64,000 nucleotides of DNA from Aquimarina sp040786285 (GCF_040786285.1 NZ_JBFMKQ010000002.1:310001-374000); one strand, 5' to 3'. Shown: positions 17,437-26,434, numbered from the stretch's first letter. Translations and numbers: made by a program. Notes: a model not told the origin generated them from the sequence alone.

Positions 17437-17555
17437 GTTTAAATCATGGATTTATTGATAGATCTTAAGTTTTTCTTTTTTAGAGAGTTAGTGGTGATCA
17501 AGAGATTGTAATAGATATTTATTTGAAGACTTTAGAAATGCAGTTTTAATTTTTT

Positions 17556-17563
17556 TATATTTG
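17556..17563 (+). promoter_or_regulatory. -7 box four bases before a start codon
   Basis: TATATTTG matches TAnnTTTG. Only CCGC separates it from the ATG at 17568, so a transcript from this box would be leaderless or start inside the gene. Confidence 0.5.
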
Positions 17564-17567
17564 CCGC

Positions 17568-18188
17568 ATGAAGAAAAAATGGTACTTCGGGATTTTAATC
17601 TCTTCACTTGCATTGCTTGTTGTTATTCAGCAGCAAACTGTTGTACCTAATCAGGAAATAGTATTAGAGTTTGTTAATATTGAGATTACCTCTCAAGAAG
17701 CTCAAAATGCGATAACAATTGTAAAGAAACAATTGCAATCCATTGGGGTGAAGAATACCAGAATATCAAGGGAATTAAAAAATGGGACCCTTAAAATTGC
17801 GTACTACAGTGATGAGGATGTAGAATTTATAAAAAAAATACTTTCTGAAGCACAAAACGTAGCGCTTGACCATGTTTTTTATGATCAAAATGAAGATGAT
17901 AACCAATTTCCTTTAAATAAAAGCTCAAAAGACTATAATCTTGATGTTTATGAAATCCAAAAAAGTACAGATTTTAGTTCTGACTTTAATGGGATATGTG
18001 TTTTAGAAGTAAAACATGAACAAGATAGATTTTCAGGCTCTAACTCATACAGTTTTGTTACTAGGGTTGATGTCGATGATATAGATAGGCTTGTAAAAGT
18101 AGCCCAAAAAGTAAATTCATCTATTGCTATAGCAATAGATAATACTTCACATAACATTCCAGAAGTAAGAGCTGGCCCAATTTCTTAG
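17568..18188 (+). CDS. Membrane-anchored protein resembling the SecD periplasmic head, upstream of secDF
   Basis: 206 residues with one N-terminal hydrophobic segment (WYFGILISSLALLVVI, about 5-20) and a soluble remainder. Residues about 45-105 (AITIVKKQLQSIGVKNTRISREL ending in DEDVEFIKKILSEAQ, in pieces) run parallel to the P1 head repeat of the neighbouring SecDF, which reads FEVLRKRIDKFGVTQPNIQRL and DVDRVKSLLQSTAQLEF. This suggests a stand-alone ferredoxin-like head unit with a membrane anchor. It precedes secDF by 235 bp on the same strand. A role in assisting SecDF is an inference; nothing in the sequence shows catalytic residues. Confidence 0.7.
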   Translation: MKKKWYFGILISSLALLVVIQQQTVVPNQEIVLEFVNIEITSQEAQNAITIVKKQLQSIGVKNTRISRELKNGTLKIAYYSDEDVEFIKKILSEAQNVALDHVFYDQNEDDNQFPLNKSSKDYNLDVYEIQKSTDFSSDFNGICVLEVKHEQDRFSGSNSYSFVTRVDVDDIDRLVKVAQKVNSSIAIAIDNTSHNIPEVRAGPIS

Positions 18189-18423
18189 TTGGGATTCATA
18201 GCTTTAAAAAATTCCTAAAAACTAATCATATTTTTATTAGAAGTTAAAAAAGAAGAGTGATACATACCTCTTGAAAGTCATTTTAACTTTTAAATATAGC
18301 TTATATCGGTAGCTTGATAAAGCTCAATTACATTGAAGTAAATAATTAAAACTAATTGTCAAATCTTGGGTAAATTTTATAATTACCCATTTTTAAAAGA
18401 GGTTTGACCAAAATAAATAAATA

Positions 18424-21400
18424 ATGCAAAATAAAGGACTTGTTAGGGTATTTGCGATTTTGTTTGGATTGGTATGTGTATACCAATTATCATATACGTA
18501 TTTAACCTATTCAAAAGAGAAAGAGGCTGAAACCTATGCGCAACAAGCGTATCCAGAAACCATAGAGAACTATTCAAAACTAAGAGAAACAGCCGAAAAA
18601 GCGTACTTAGACTCTATTGGTAAAGAGGAGATTTTTGCTGGTATTACGTATAACTTCGCAAAAAATAAAGAACTTAATAAAGGGCTTGACCTTAAAGGAG
18701 GGATCAATGTAATTCTTCAAATCTCTGTGAAGGATATTTTGGGTGGACTTGCAAATAAATCCAAAGACCCATCTTTTAATCAAGCGTTACTCGCTACAGA
18801 TGAATTGCAAAAAAATAGTCAGAATACATATATCGAAGACTTCTTTACAGAGTTTGAAAAAATTCCGGACGCTAAATTAGCTTCACCAGATATTTTTGCA
18901 AATAAAAACCTAAGTGATGACATCACTTATGATATGACCAATGATCAGGTAAAACCTGTACTAAGAAGAAAAATTGATGAATCTGTAACTTCAGCTTTTG
19001 AAGTATTACGTAAGCGTATTGATAAGTTTGGTGTTACGCAACCCAATATTCAACGTTTAGGAGAATCTGGTCGTATTTTGGTTGAATTACCAGGAGCAAA
19101 GGATGTAGATAGGGTAAAAAGTTTATTACAGAGTACGGCGCAGTTAGAGTTCTGGGATGTATACAAAGCAGAAGAAATCTTTCCTTTCCTGTTTACAGCA
19201 AATAATCTTCTAAAAGAACAAGCCGATAAGGTTGAAAAAGTTAAAGAAGAAGTTAAAGAAGAAGCAGGCGAAGTAGTTGTAGATTCTACTCAGGTAGATA
19301 CCACTAAATCTGATGCAGATGCTGCGATTGAAGACTTGTTAGAAGATGCAAAAGATTCTACTGATGTTGTTGACCAGGTAAATCCATTATTAGATCTAAT
19401 TGCTGGTCAAGGTGGTCAAGGTGGCCCGGTTATCGTATCTGTTCTAAAGAAGGATGCTGATCAGTTTATGGCATATCTTAATGATCCTAAAGTAAGAGCA
19501 TTATTACCAACAGAACAGCGTTATGCAAAATTTGCTTGGGGTAAACCAGAAAAGGATGTCGAAATCCTTGATCTTTATGCAATAAAAGGTAATCGTGATA
19601 ACGAGCCAGAATTAAGTGGTGGTGTTATTACTGATGCAAGACAAGAATACAACCAGTTAGGAAAAGTAACAGTTACCATGCAGATGGATGGTAAAGGAGC
19701 TAAGAAATGGGAAGAAATGACAGGTCATGCATTTAGTCAGAGAAGCCAGATTGCTGTTGTACTTGATGATATTGTATATTCTGCCCCAGGAGTTACTACC
19801 GGAGCAATTAGTGGAGGTAGAAGTGAAATTACGGGTGACTTTTCTGTTGAGGAAGGTCAGGATTTAGCAAATGTATTAAGAGCAGGTAAATTACCAGCTT
19901 CTGCAGATATTATCCAAAGTGAAGTTGTTGGACCTTCTCTAGGTCAGGAAGCTATCGATAGTGGTATCATGTCTTTTGCAATAGCATTAGTTTTGATTCT
20001 AATCTGGATGATATTCTACTACGGTAAGGCTGGAGCTTTTGCCGATGTTGCATTAGTAGTTAATATTTTATTCATATTTGGAGTGTTAGCAGGATTAAAA
20101 GCCGTATTAACACTTCCTGGTATTGCGGGTATTGTATTAACGATTGGTATGTCGGTGGATGCAAACGTGTTAATATTCGAAAGAATTCGAGAAGAACTAA
20201 CTAAAGGAAAATCCCAAGCAGACGCTATCAAAGATGGATTTAATAATGCATTATCCTCTATTCTTGATGCAAATATAACTACAGGTCTTACCGGTTTAAT
20301 CTTATTACTGATAGGAACAGGGCCAGTTAAAGGATTTGCTACAACGTTATTAATCGGTATTTTAACTTCTTTATTTACAGCAATTTTTATTACCAGACTA
20401 TTTATTGATGGTTATGGTAAAAATGGTAAAGAATTAGCTTTTTCTACAGGTGCTACTAAGAATCTGTTTAAAAATATAAATATTGATTTCTTAAAGAAAC
20501 GTAAGATTGCTTATGTTATTTCTGGAGCTATAATTTTAGGAGGTATTGGTTCTTTGTTTACGAATAACCTGGATTATGGAGTTGATTTTGTTGGAGGTAG
20601 AACATATACTGTTCGTTTTGCTAAAGATGTCGTTCCTACCACTGTAGAGAAGGATTTGGTTGCTGTATTCGAAAGTGCTCAAGCTAAAACTCTTGGGGCT
20701 AATAACCAGCTTAAGATTACAACGAAGTATAAAGTAAATGAAACTGGAGAAGCCGTTGATACCGAGATTTCAAATAAACTATTTGAAGCTTTAAAACCAT
20801 ATCTTACCGAAGGATTAACCTATGATGAATTTGCTAATGGAGACGAAGACAAGCAAGTGGGTATTATGTCTTCTATGAAAGTTGGACCTACAATTGCCGA
20901 TGATATTCAGCAAGCTGCTTTCTGGTCTGTATTAGGATCATTGATCGTGGTATTCTTATATATTTTACTACGATTTAGAAGATGGCAATTTAGTTTAGGT
21001 GCGGTTGCGGCGGTATTCCATGATGTATTAGTTGTACTTGGTGTGTTCTCATTAACATGGAAATTTATGCCATTCAATATGGAAATCGATCAGGCATTTA
21101 TTGCTGCTATACTTACCGTAATCGGTTACTCTCTGAATGATACCGTGGTTGTATTTGATAGAATTAGAGAATTCTTCAGAGAACATACAACATGGCCATT
21201 AGAAAAGAATGTAAATGGAGCTTTAAACAGTACATTAAGTCGTACATTAAATACGTCTTTAACTACATTATTAGTACTTGTAGCGATCTTTATATTTGCT
21301 GCGCCATTAAGAGGATTTATGTTCTCATTAATCATTGGTGTACTAGTAGGAACATACTCGTCATTGTTTATCGCAACACCGATAATGCATGATACAGTGC

Positions 21401-21453
21401 GTAAAGTTGGTCTGAAGATCAAAGAAAAAGATACTGAAGAGAAGAAGAAATAA
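18424..21453 (+). CDS. secDF: Protein translocase subunit SecDF (fused SecD and SecF)
   Basis: 1009 residues, the single-chain SecDF typical of Bacteroidota. The SecD half has an N-terminal membrane segment, the LNKGLDLKGGINVILQ motif (about residues 78-93), P1 head domain, a Bacteroidota-type insertion rich in Glu, Lys and Asp (about 270-330), and TM2-6 starting near GPSLGQEAIDSGIMSF. The SecF half starts near residue 700 with the DYGVDFVGGRTYTVRF motif and ends in a further membrane bundle. It uses the proton-motive force to pull secreted proteins out of SecYEG. A terminator follows. Confidence 0.96.
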   Translation: MQNKGLVRVFAILFGLVCVYQLSYTYLTYSKEKEAETYAQQAYPETIENYSKLRETAEKAYLDSIGKEEIFAGITYNFAKNKELNKGLDLKGGINVILQISVKDILGGLANKSKDPSFNQALLATDELQKNSQNTYIEDFFTEFEKIPDAKLASPDIFANKNLSDDITYDMTNDQVKPVLRRKIDESVTSAFEVLRKRIDKFGVTQPNIQRLGESGRILVELPGAKDVDRVKSLLQSTAQLEFWDVYKAEEIFPFLFTANNLLKEQADKVEKVKEEVKEEAGEVVVDSTQVDTTKSDADAAIEDLLEDAKDSTDVVDQVNPLLDLIAGQGGQGGPVIVSVLKKDADQFMAYLNDPKVRALLPTEQRYAKFAWGKPEKDVEILDLYAIKGNRDNEPELSGGVITDARQEYNQLGKVTVTMQMDGKGAKKWEEMTGHAFSQRSQIAVVLDDIVYSAPGVTTGAISGGRSEITGDFSVEEGQDLANVLRAGKLPASADIIQSEVVGPSLGQEAIDSGIMSFAIALVLILIWMIFYYGKAGAFADVALVVNILFIFGVLAGLKAVLTLPGIAGIVLTIGMSVDANVLIFERIREELTKGKSQADAIKDGFNNALSSILDANITTGLTGLILLLIGTGPVKGFATTLLIGILTSLFTAIFITRLFIDGYGKNGKELAFSTGATKNLFKNINIDFLKKRKIAYVISGAIILGGIGSLFTNNLDYGVDFVGGRTYTVRFAKDVVPTTVEKDLVAVFESAQAKTLGANNQLKITTKYKVNETGEAVDTEISNKLFEALKPYLTEGLTYDEFANGDEDKQVGIMSSMKVGPTIADDIQQAAFWSVLGSLIVVFLYILLRFRRWQFSLGAVAAVFHDVLVVLGVFSLTWKFMPFNMEIDQAFIAAILTVIGYSLNDTVVVFDRIREFFREHTTWPLEKNVNGALNSTLSRTLNTSLTTLLVLVAIFIFAAPLRGFMFSLIIGVLVGTYSSLFIATPIMHDTVRKVGLKIKEKDTEEKKK

Positions 21454-21472
21454 TATTTTTCAGTTTTAGAAT

Positions 21473-21508
21473 AAAAAAACCGTCTCGAGTAATTGAGACG
21501 GTTTTTTT
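21473..21508 (+). terminator. Terminator after secDF
   Basis: Stem AACCGTCTC/GAGACGGTT with an A-run before and a T-run after, usable on both strands; it also lies downstream of the minus-strand DUF192 gene. Confidence 0.9.
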
Positions 21509-21550
21509 GTTGAATATTTTTAAACGTTTTCTTCTATAGCGTGCATTATT

Positions 21551-22048
21551 CTACATTTTAATGAAAGAAATAGAATCTCCTGTTTTAAGATTCCAGGTAT
21601 CTGTTAACCCCGAATTTACTTCTAACACATATTGTGCTGGACCTTTAGATGGTAATGAGGATTCATCAAGAGGCTTCGCATTTTTTTGAATACTTACTAC
21701 TTTGTTTTTTGAGTCAATAAAAATAATGTCTAATGCAAATTCGGTGTTTTTCATATAAAATGAACGAGGAGCTTCTTCTGGGAATATAAACAGCATACCT
21801 CTATCATTTTGCATAGATTTTCGATACATTAAACCTGTCTGAATTTGATAATCATCATCGGCGATTTCGATATCCAATTTGGTGATAGAATTTGGGATAG
21901 AATCTTTTAAATTAAATAGCGATAGTTCACCCTCTTTGATAAATGCTACTTCTTTAACAAGATTTTGCTTGTTTTTAGAGTCTGTTTTGCAAGAAAACAA
22001 ACTTAGTGTAGCACATGCCATGGCCAGGATATAGGTGTTTTTTCTCAT
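21551..22048 (-). CDS. DUF192 family lipoprotein
   Basis: 165 residues with lipobox LSLFSC (Cys20). The DUF192 domain fills residues about 50-163: ADDDYQIQTGLMYRKSMQNDRGMLFIFPE, then RSFYMKNTEFALDIIFID and a C-terminal YVLEVNSGLTDTWNLKTGDSI. The family is widespread and its exact function is unsettled. Here it would be membrane-anchored, facing the periplasm. It is separated from creD by a terminator, so it is probably transcribed alone. Confidence 0.88.
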   Translation of the reverse strand: MRKNTYILAMACATLSLFSCKTDSKNKQNLVKEVAFIKEGELSLFNLKDSIPNSITKLDIEIADDDYQIQTGLMYRKSMQNDRGMLFIFPEEAPRSFYMKNTEFALDIIFIDSKNKVVSIQKNAKPLDESSLPSKGPAQYVLEVNSGLTDTWNLKTGDSISFIKM

Positions 22049-22081
22049 GAGTTTATTTTAGAGGATTTAAAAGTATAGAAA

Positions 22082-22117
22082 AAAGTCATGCTTCAAAAAT
22101 CTGAAGCATGACTTTTC
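22082..22117 (-). terminator. Terminator of the creD operon
   Basis: A 15-bp perfect stem AAAAGTCATGCTTCA/TGAAGCATGACTTTT with T-run on the minus strand, 20 bases after the creD stop. Confidence 0.9.
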
Positions 22118-22136
22118 TCAATCTACTAAGCATATT

Positions 22137-23492
22137 TTAGCCATTTCCCCAATCAATTCTTCGAGATATCATCATAATGGTTCCTAGAATTAAGAATAAT
22201 CCTATACTCCCCACAAGTAAGGCATAGTTTTCTAATTGTATAATAACAAAAATAAAAGTATATAAGACGGCAAGTGAAACTGCAATAAATCCCATAAACT
22301 TAAGGCTTTTGAGTATTGCTTTTGAGTATATAGAAATCAACAAGACAACAGCAATACCAGCAATAATATAGGCTTGTAGAAAACTGGAATGCTCTGATAT
22401 AGATATGAGTAATGTATAAAACATGGTAAGGGCCAGGCCTATCATCATATATTGAAAAGGATGTATGTGAATCTTGCTAATTGATTGTATTAGAAAGAAG
22501 ACTAAAAAAGTGAGTGCAATGACCAGGTACCCGTATTTGGTGGCACGTTCACTTTTTTGATACTCATCTACTGGTATTAGTAGTTTTACACCAAAAGCAG
22601 ATGAATCAATATAGGGTAACTCCCCAAAAAACTCTTGTTCAAATTCTCTATTGATTTGTAATACTTTCCAGTTGGCTTTAAAACCACTTTCTGTAATTTC
22701 TTTGGTCTTTGTGTCTGGTAAATAATTACCGTTAAAGCTTGGCGATGCCCAGTTTGATGTTATTGAAACATTAGTTTCTCTACCTACAGGGATAAAACGT
22801 AATTGTTCACTACCATTGATCCTGAGATCTAAGCTAAAATCAATCGGGTTTTCTTTAGGTAATGAATTTTCCTTAAGAAATTGGGTCTCTAGTGTATTGG
22901 TATGTGATTTTTGGGCAAATCTTGATTGTAAAGCATAGTTGTCTTGCCCAATTTTTAATTCTAAGTTGCTTTTTATTCCTTTTAGGTTAGTAGAATTTAG
23001 TATTACGGTAGCTTTATTCCATAGAATATCTGCGGCTGCTATATCCTGTATTTCGAAATTTGGAGAAACAAAAGAGCCTTTTATCTTCATATCAGCAGTA
23101 TATACTACCGATTCATAAATACTTCTTCCCAGGGTTTCAGATTCAACATTAGTTTTTATATCTAATGTGTTAGGGAAAAAGAAAGCATATTGTATAGAGA
23201 TTAAATCTTCTTCGATATATAATTTTGTTTTTTCATCCCAGCTTTTCTTGAGATTATGTACTTGATACGGAATTTTAAGAACAGGGCCATAAAGTAATAC
23301 TTCATTTCCCCATTTTTGATTAATTTCTTTTACAACTTCTTCTTGTCTATATGCACGTTCCTGTATTAAATTTTTAACATAAGATAACGGGATTAATAAT
23401 ACCAGGATTAGTATTCCTACCATGAGCATGCGTATAGTAATTGAGGTTTTTAACCATTGCCCGAAGGACTTTTTTTGTTTTTGGGTTTCCAT
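22137..23492 (-). CDS. creD: CreD family inner-membrane protein
   Basis: 451 residues. One N-terminal membrane segment (MLMVGILILVLLIPLSYV), a large periplasmic beta-rich region with LIQERAYRQEEVVKEINQKWG near residues 43-63, then a cluster of about five membrane helices from residue 310. This is the layout and the diagnostic motif of CreD (formerly Cet), a cell-envelope integrity protein linked to beta-lactam and colicin tolerance in Enterobacteria. It is the last gene of a minus-strand operon (24965 to 22137) headed by a COQ4-like gene and an inverted-repeat operator. No CreBC two-component pair is present, and control by the adjacent HTH regulator is more likely. Confidence 0.9.
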   Translation of the reverse strand: METQKQKKSFGQWLKTSITIRMLMVGILILVLLIPLSYVKNLIQERAYRQEEVVKEINQKWGNEVLLYGPVLKIPYQVHNLKKSWDEKTKLYIEEDLISIQYAFFFPNTLDIKTNVESETLGRSIYESVVYTADMKIKGSFVSPNFEIQDIAAADILWNKATVILNSTNLKGIKSNLELKIGQDNYALQSRFAQKSHTNTLETQFLKENSLPKENPIDFSLDLRINGSEQLRFIPVGRETNVSITSNWASPSFNGNYLPDTKTKEITESGFKANWKVLQINREFEQEFFGELPYIDSSAFGVKLLIPVDEYQKSERATKYGYLVIALTFLVFFLIQSISKIHIHPFQYMMIGLALTMFYTLLISISEHSSFLQAYIIAGIAVVLLISIYSKAILKSLKFMGFIAVSLAVLYTFIFVIIQLENYALLVGSIGLFLILGTIMMISRRIDWGNG

Positions 23493-23548
23493 AGATATAA
23501 AATTTATTGTATTTGTATTGTTGTGCTATTTTATTAGGGGTAATGTTC

Positions 23549-24193
23549 TTATTTCTCTTGATAGTATTGTATCAATCGGTAGGTGATGATCAAAAAACCT
23601 CCAAAACCAATGGTAAATGCCCAGGTATTCATATGTTGAATAGGAAAAAGAATTCTTTTTAGAATATCGGATAAGATTCCTGCTGGATTTTGAAGTATAT
23701 CCCAGCTATTCCATCGTAACACTCTGCCTAGATAGATTCCGAATCCGCAAAGGAGTAAGATGCCATAAGTAATTGCATTAGAAACTTTAACAGATAATCG
23801 TTCTAACAGTAGTTTTCGCATCATTTGTAAAGAAGCAAAGCCTATGATCATCCCATTAATGGCGAAGGATAGAATAAGCAAAACATCAAACCAAACCGAT
23901 TGTAATGAGCTTAGTCGTATATGTTGTAAATCGGTTAGTATGTATGGTGAGTTTGGCAAAAATGCTAGCCATATGGTAAAGCCTGACCAGAAAATAAACC
24001 TATTTACTTTACGTATACTTAGTAGCGTAGAAATGAGATAGGGTATTCCTGCCAAAAACAAATTCCATACAAGGAAAAGGAAAAAAAAGGAATCTGTTTT
24101 TATGATTCTGGTTAGTAGCAATAGACCACTAAAGGCCGTTGCCATTGTAAAATTTTTGATAAAAGATGTTTGTATATAGGTAGTATTTGTCAT
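23549..24193 (-). CDS. DUF1361 membrane protein
   Basis: 214 residues with about six to seven hydrophobic segments. Motif LFLVWNLFLAGIPYLIS and the conserved LWLAFLPNSPYILTDLQHI-type block identify DUF1361, a family of unknown function in bacterial membranes. It overlaps the upstream small membrane gene by 4 bp and is followed by creD after 56 bp, so it belongs to the same operon. Confidence 0.87.
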   Translation of the reverse strand: MTNTTYIQTSFIKNFTMATAFSGLLLLTRIIKTDSFFFLFLVWNLFLAGIPYLISTLLSIRKVNRFIFWSGFTIWLAFLPNSPYILTDLQHIRLSSLQSVWFDVLLILSFAINGMIIGFASLQMMRKLLLERLSVKVSNAITYGILLLCGFGIYLGRVLRWNSWDILQNPAGILSDILKRILFPIQHMNTWAFTIGFGGFLIITYRLIQYYQEK

Positions 24194-24504
24194 AATATGT
24201 TGTATTGAAATGGGTTATTCATTACCAGAAATAAATACGCAATAGCTATTGGGATATTGATTGTAAAAAGTAGGATGGTTATCAAGTTTTCTTTGTAATA
24301 CTGATAATTGATAATAGCATTAGTTAATAGTCCTATTAAGGTAATTGTGTTTAGTACTAATGCTATAAGAACATAAAATAACCCTCCTACAAGAAAAGCT
24401 TCTGATCCTGAAATTAGATATAATAATAAAATCGATGTTCCTAAGAGAAAGCTTATAATGGCAACCATAAGAGCTTTCCTGTTAATGGTTTGTCTTATTT
24501 CCAT
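24190..24504 (-). CDS. Small three-helix membrane protein
   Basis: 104 residues, about three hydrophobic helices (14-36, 40-64 and 77-96) and no recognisable domain. It overlaps DUF1361 by 4 bp and the COQ4-like gene by 10 bp, which argues for tight translational coupling within the CreD operon. No function can be assigned. Confidence 0.75.
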   Translation of the reverse strand: MEIRQTINRKALMVAIISFLLGTSILLLYLISGSEAFLVGGLFYVLIALVLNTITLIGLLTNAIINYQYYKENLITILLFTINIPIAIAYLFLVMNNPFQYNIL

Positions 24505-24965
24505 AGTGGTGAGATTAAAAATATAGTTCGCAATGTTAGCATAGGTTTATGCAATAGTTTTTTAAAATCCAGTTGATAAAAAGAATATGCTGCTTTTCCT
24601 TTTTTATATGCTTTTCTAAAAAAGATCATCTTATCGGGGTAGAGTAGGGTGCCCAGAAAAATTACCGATAATAGATAAGTGCTGCGCTTACCATTTCCCA
24701 GAAGATAATATTGCATTGCGATCTCTTCGGGAACAGAAATACCCGTATTGGTTAAAACATGAAAAACATCATGATTCTCTAACTTAGGCTGTGGAGAAAA
24801 ATCATATTGAACCAAAAAACATCCCAAATGAAAGCCTAAACTGTTTTTCGGGTATTCTTGTAATAGTGTGGTTACAGAAATATCCCAGGCGGGATCCTTT
24901 TTAAACCATCTTTGATATGGTTTTTTACTTAGTTCGTAAATGGTTTCTAAAATAAATGCTCTCAT
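24495..24965 (-). CDS. COQ4-like protein, first gene of the creD operon
   Basis: 156 residues without signal peptide. The block HDVFHVLTNTGISVPEEIAM at about 69-88 fits the HDxxHxxxx core of the COQ4 family, whose zinc site (HDxxH...E) in mitochondrial and bacterial homologues takes part in quinone synthesis. A C-terminal hydrophobic stretch follows. It heads the minus-strand operon toward creD. Immediately upstream (24982-25000) is an inverted repeat also found upstream of the regulator operon. The COQ4 call is from the motif only; an unrelated zinc helical protein is possible. Confidence 0.7.
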   Translation of the reverse strand: MRAFILETIYELSKKPYQRWFKKDPAWDISVTTLLQEYPKNSLGFHLGCFLVQYDFSPQPKLENHDVFHVLTNTGISVPEEIAMQYYLLGNGKRSTYLLSVIFLGTLLYPDKMIFFRKAYKKGKAAYSFYQLDFKKLLHKPMLTLRTIFLISPLWK

Positions 24966-24981
24966 TTTTAGTTTTTAAAAG

Positions 24982-25000
24982 TACTTTGAATTTCAAAGTA
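24982..25000 (-). promoter_or_regulatory. Inverted-repeat operator upstream of the creD operon
   Basis: TACTTTGAATTTCAAAGTA has perfect 7-base arms around five bases. It lies 17 bases upstream of the COQ4-like start and is matched by a second copy at 25987-26005. Its position between the operon and the HTH gene makes it a candidate binding site for that regulator. Confidence 0.7.
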
Positions 25001-25019
25001 AATTGATAAAAAAATATAG

Positions 25020-25313
25020 CTATTGTTTTAATAATTTTTCAATAGCTTCTACGTGTTTTTTAAAAGCTTCACGACCTTTTTTGGTTGCATTATATCTCGT
25101 ATTAGGTTTTCGGCCTATAAATGATTTTTCGACTACTATATATTCTTCTTTTTCTAAGGCTTTAGTATGACTTGCCAGATTGCCATCTGTAGCGCCCAGG
25201 AGTTCTTTTAACATTTTAAAATCGGCAAATTCATTGACTACCAATATCGACATAATCCCCAATCGGATTCGGTGATCAAAAGCTTTGTTTATATTTCCTA
25301 TTATATTTTTCAT
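25020..25313 (-). CDS. Winged-helix transcriptional regulator (HTH_34 type)
   Basis: 97 residues, all one winged-helix domain: HRIRLGIMSILVVNEFADFKMLKELLGATDGNLASHTKALEKEEYIV (described in parts) and a wing FIGRKPNTRYNATKKGREAF. This is the small ArsR/MarR-like regulator that in Bacteroidota commonly sits beside membrane-protein genes and CreD. It lacks metal- or ligand-binding extensions. It is the second gene of a two-gene operon with the membrane protein at 25978 and lies directly upstream of the CreD operon. Both operons start with the same inverted repeat, so autoregulation plus control of creD is likely. Confidence 0.88.
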   Translation of the reverse strand: MKNIIGNINKAFDHRIRLGIMSILVVNEFADFKMLKELLGATDGNLASHTKALEKEEYIVVEKSFIGRKPNTRYNATKKGREAFKKHVEAIEKLLKQ

Positions 25314-25372
25314 CCTCGTTTCCGCGTACGCAGAAATGTTCTTAAGTATTTAGAGCTTATCCATAACCTACG

Positions 25373-25978
25373 TTATCGATCGTGCTTAAAATAAATTAAA
25401 CTTCCATAAACAATGTGCATTACTCCAAATCCCAGCACCCAAAACCAGAAGCCATACCCAGGATATATTGCACAGATCAAACCTAATACAATTTCTATAT
25501 ATCCCAAATATTTTACGTTACCAATCGTATATTTTGATGCATTTACAAGTGCTAATCCATAAAAAATAAGCATTAACGAACCAGTAAGCCCATAGTGATT
25601 GCTATAGATCTTGATCATGATATAAATACCACCTGTGATCAAGGGGATAAGAAAAGCGGTAAGTAATCTTCGCGAAGTGCCATTCCATAAGATTTCATTA
25701 TTTTTTTTGGCTTTTCTAGTGCTTAGAAATATTGCTGTGATGATACTAAGCAAGGCTACGGCAAATAGATCGAGTAGGATATAGTTAAATATTTTACCAT
25801 CAAGAATGAGATAGTCTCTACCACTAATACTAACTAAATAATAGGCAACGGCTGCACCAATCAAGGCATAGATGCCAGCCATAATACCTGATAAACCACT
25901 AAGCGAGAAAAAGCGTGATGATTTGTTCATCATATCCTTAATCTCTGTAATATCTTTTAAGTATTCTTCTGTGCTCAT
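25373..25978 (-). CDS. Multi-helix membrane protein co-transcribed with the HTH regulator
   Basis: 201 residues from the ATG at 25978; a longer frame to 26029 exists, but it would run through the operator and lacks similarity to a normal N-terminus. It begins MSTEEYLKDITEIKDMMNKSSRFFSLSGLSG, described in parts, then has about six membrane helices. No catalytic motif. Such proteins are frequent partners of HTH_34 regulators; a sensing role is a guess. Confidence 0.78.
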   Translation of the reverse strand: MSTEEYLKDITEIKDMMNKSSRFFSLSGLSGIMAGIYALIGAAVAYYLVSISGRDYLILDGKIFNYILLDLFAVALLSIITAIFLSTRKAKKNNEILWNGTSRRLLTAFLIPLITGGIYIMIKIYSNHYGLTGSLMLIFYGLALVNASKYTIGNVKYLGYIEIVLGLICAIYPGYGFWFWVLGFGVMHIVYGSLIYFKHDR

Positions 25979-25986
25979 TTTAAAAG

Positions 25987-26005
25987 TACTTTGAAATACA
26001 AAGTA
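25987..26005 (-). promoter_or_regulatory. Inverted-repeat operator upstream of the regulator operon
   Basis: TACTTTGAAATACAAAGTA, the same 7-base arms and 5-base spacing as the site at 24982-25000, 9 bases from the membrane-protein start. Having two copies, one per operon, supports a shared regulator. Confidence 0.7.
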
Positions 26006-26059
26006 AAATGAAAATATCGAATTGTGCAAATGTTTTTTTAATTAGTGATCTCAAAATTT

Positions 26060-26067
26060 TATTTTTG
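26060..26067 (+). promoter_or_regulatory. -7 box four bases before the DUF1801 start
   Basis: TATTTTTG fits TAnnTTTG and only four bases separate it from the ATG at 26072, consistent with a leaderless transcript. Confidence 0.45.
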
Positions 26068-26071
26068 ATCT

Positions 26072-26434
26072 ATGAATCCTGCAGAAGAATACATTTTAAA
26101 ACAACCAGAACCTTTTAAATCGATACTACTTCATGTACAGGTAGTTGTAGAAACTACAATCCCTGAAGTAGAGTTGTTATATAAGTGGCGCGTTCCTTTC
26201 TATTATGTAGGAAAGAGTCCGATTTGTTACCTAAACGTAACCAAAGGATATGTTGATGTTGGCTTTTGGGGTGCACAATATTTTTCGAAACATGTCGAAA
26301 AATTAGAATCTGATAAAAGGAAGTATGTAAAATCGCTACGCTACCAGACTCCAGATCAAATAGACGATCAAGTACTTATTGAAGTTCTTGAGCAAGCATA
26401 TACATTTAGAAATGAAAAGTTTATAACTGATTAA
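26072..26434 (+). CDS. DUF1801 (YdhG-like) family protein
   Basis: 120 residues, one DUF1801 domain: PEPFKSILLHVQVVVETTIPEVELLYKW, then FYYVGKSPICYLNVTKGYVDVGFWG. The fold resembles the iron-chaperone frataxin-like YdhG proteins, but function is not established. The 3' end overlaps the convergent kdsA gene by 14 bp, so no terminator lies between them. Confidence 0.87.
   Translation: MNPAEEYILKQPEPFKSILLHVQVVVETTIPEVELLYKWRVPFYYVGKSPICYLNVTKGYVDVGFWGAQYFSKHVEKLESDKRKYVKSLRYQTPDQIDDQVLIEVLEQAYTFRNEKFITD

Noticed and set aside
25979..26029. Longer start for the membrane protein before the HTH regulator
   Set aside because: The added 17 residues overlap the palindromic operator and the usual start MSTEEYLKD fits better.
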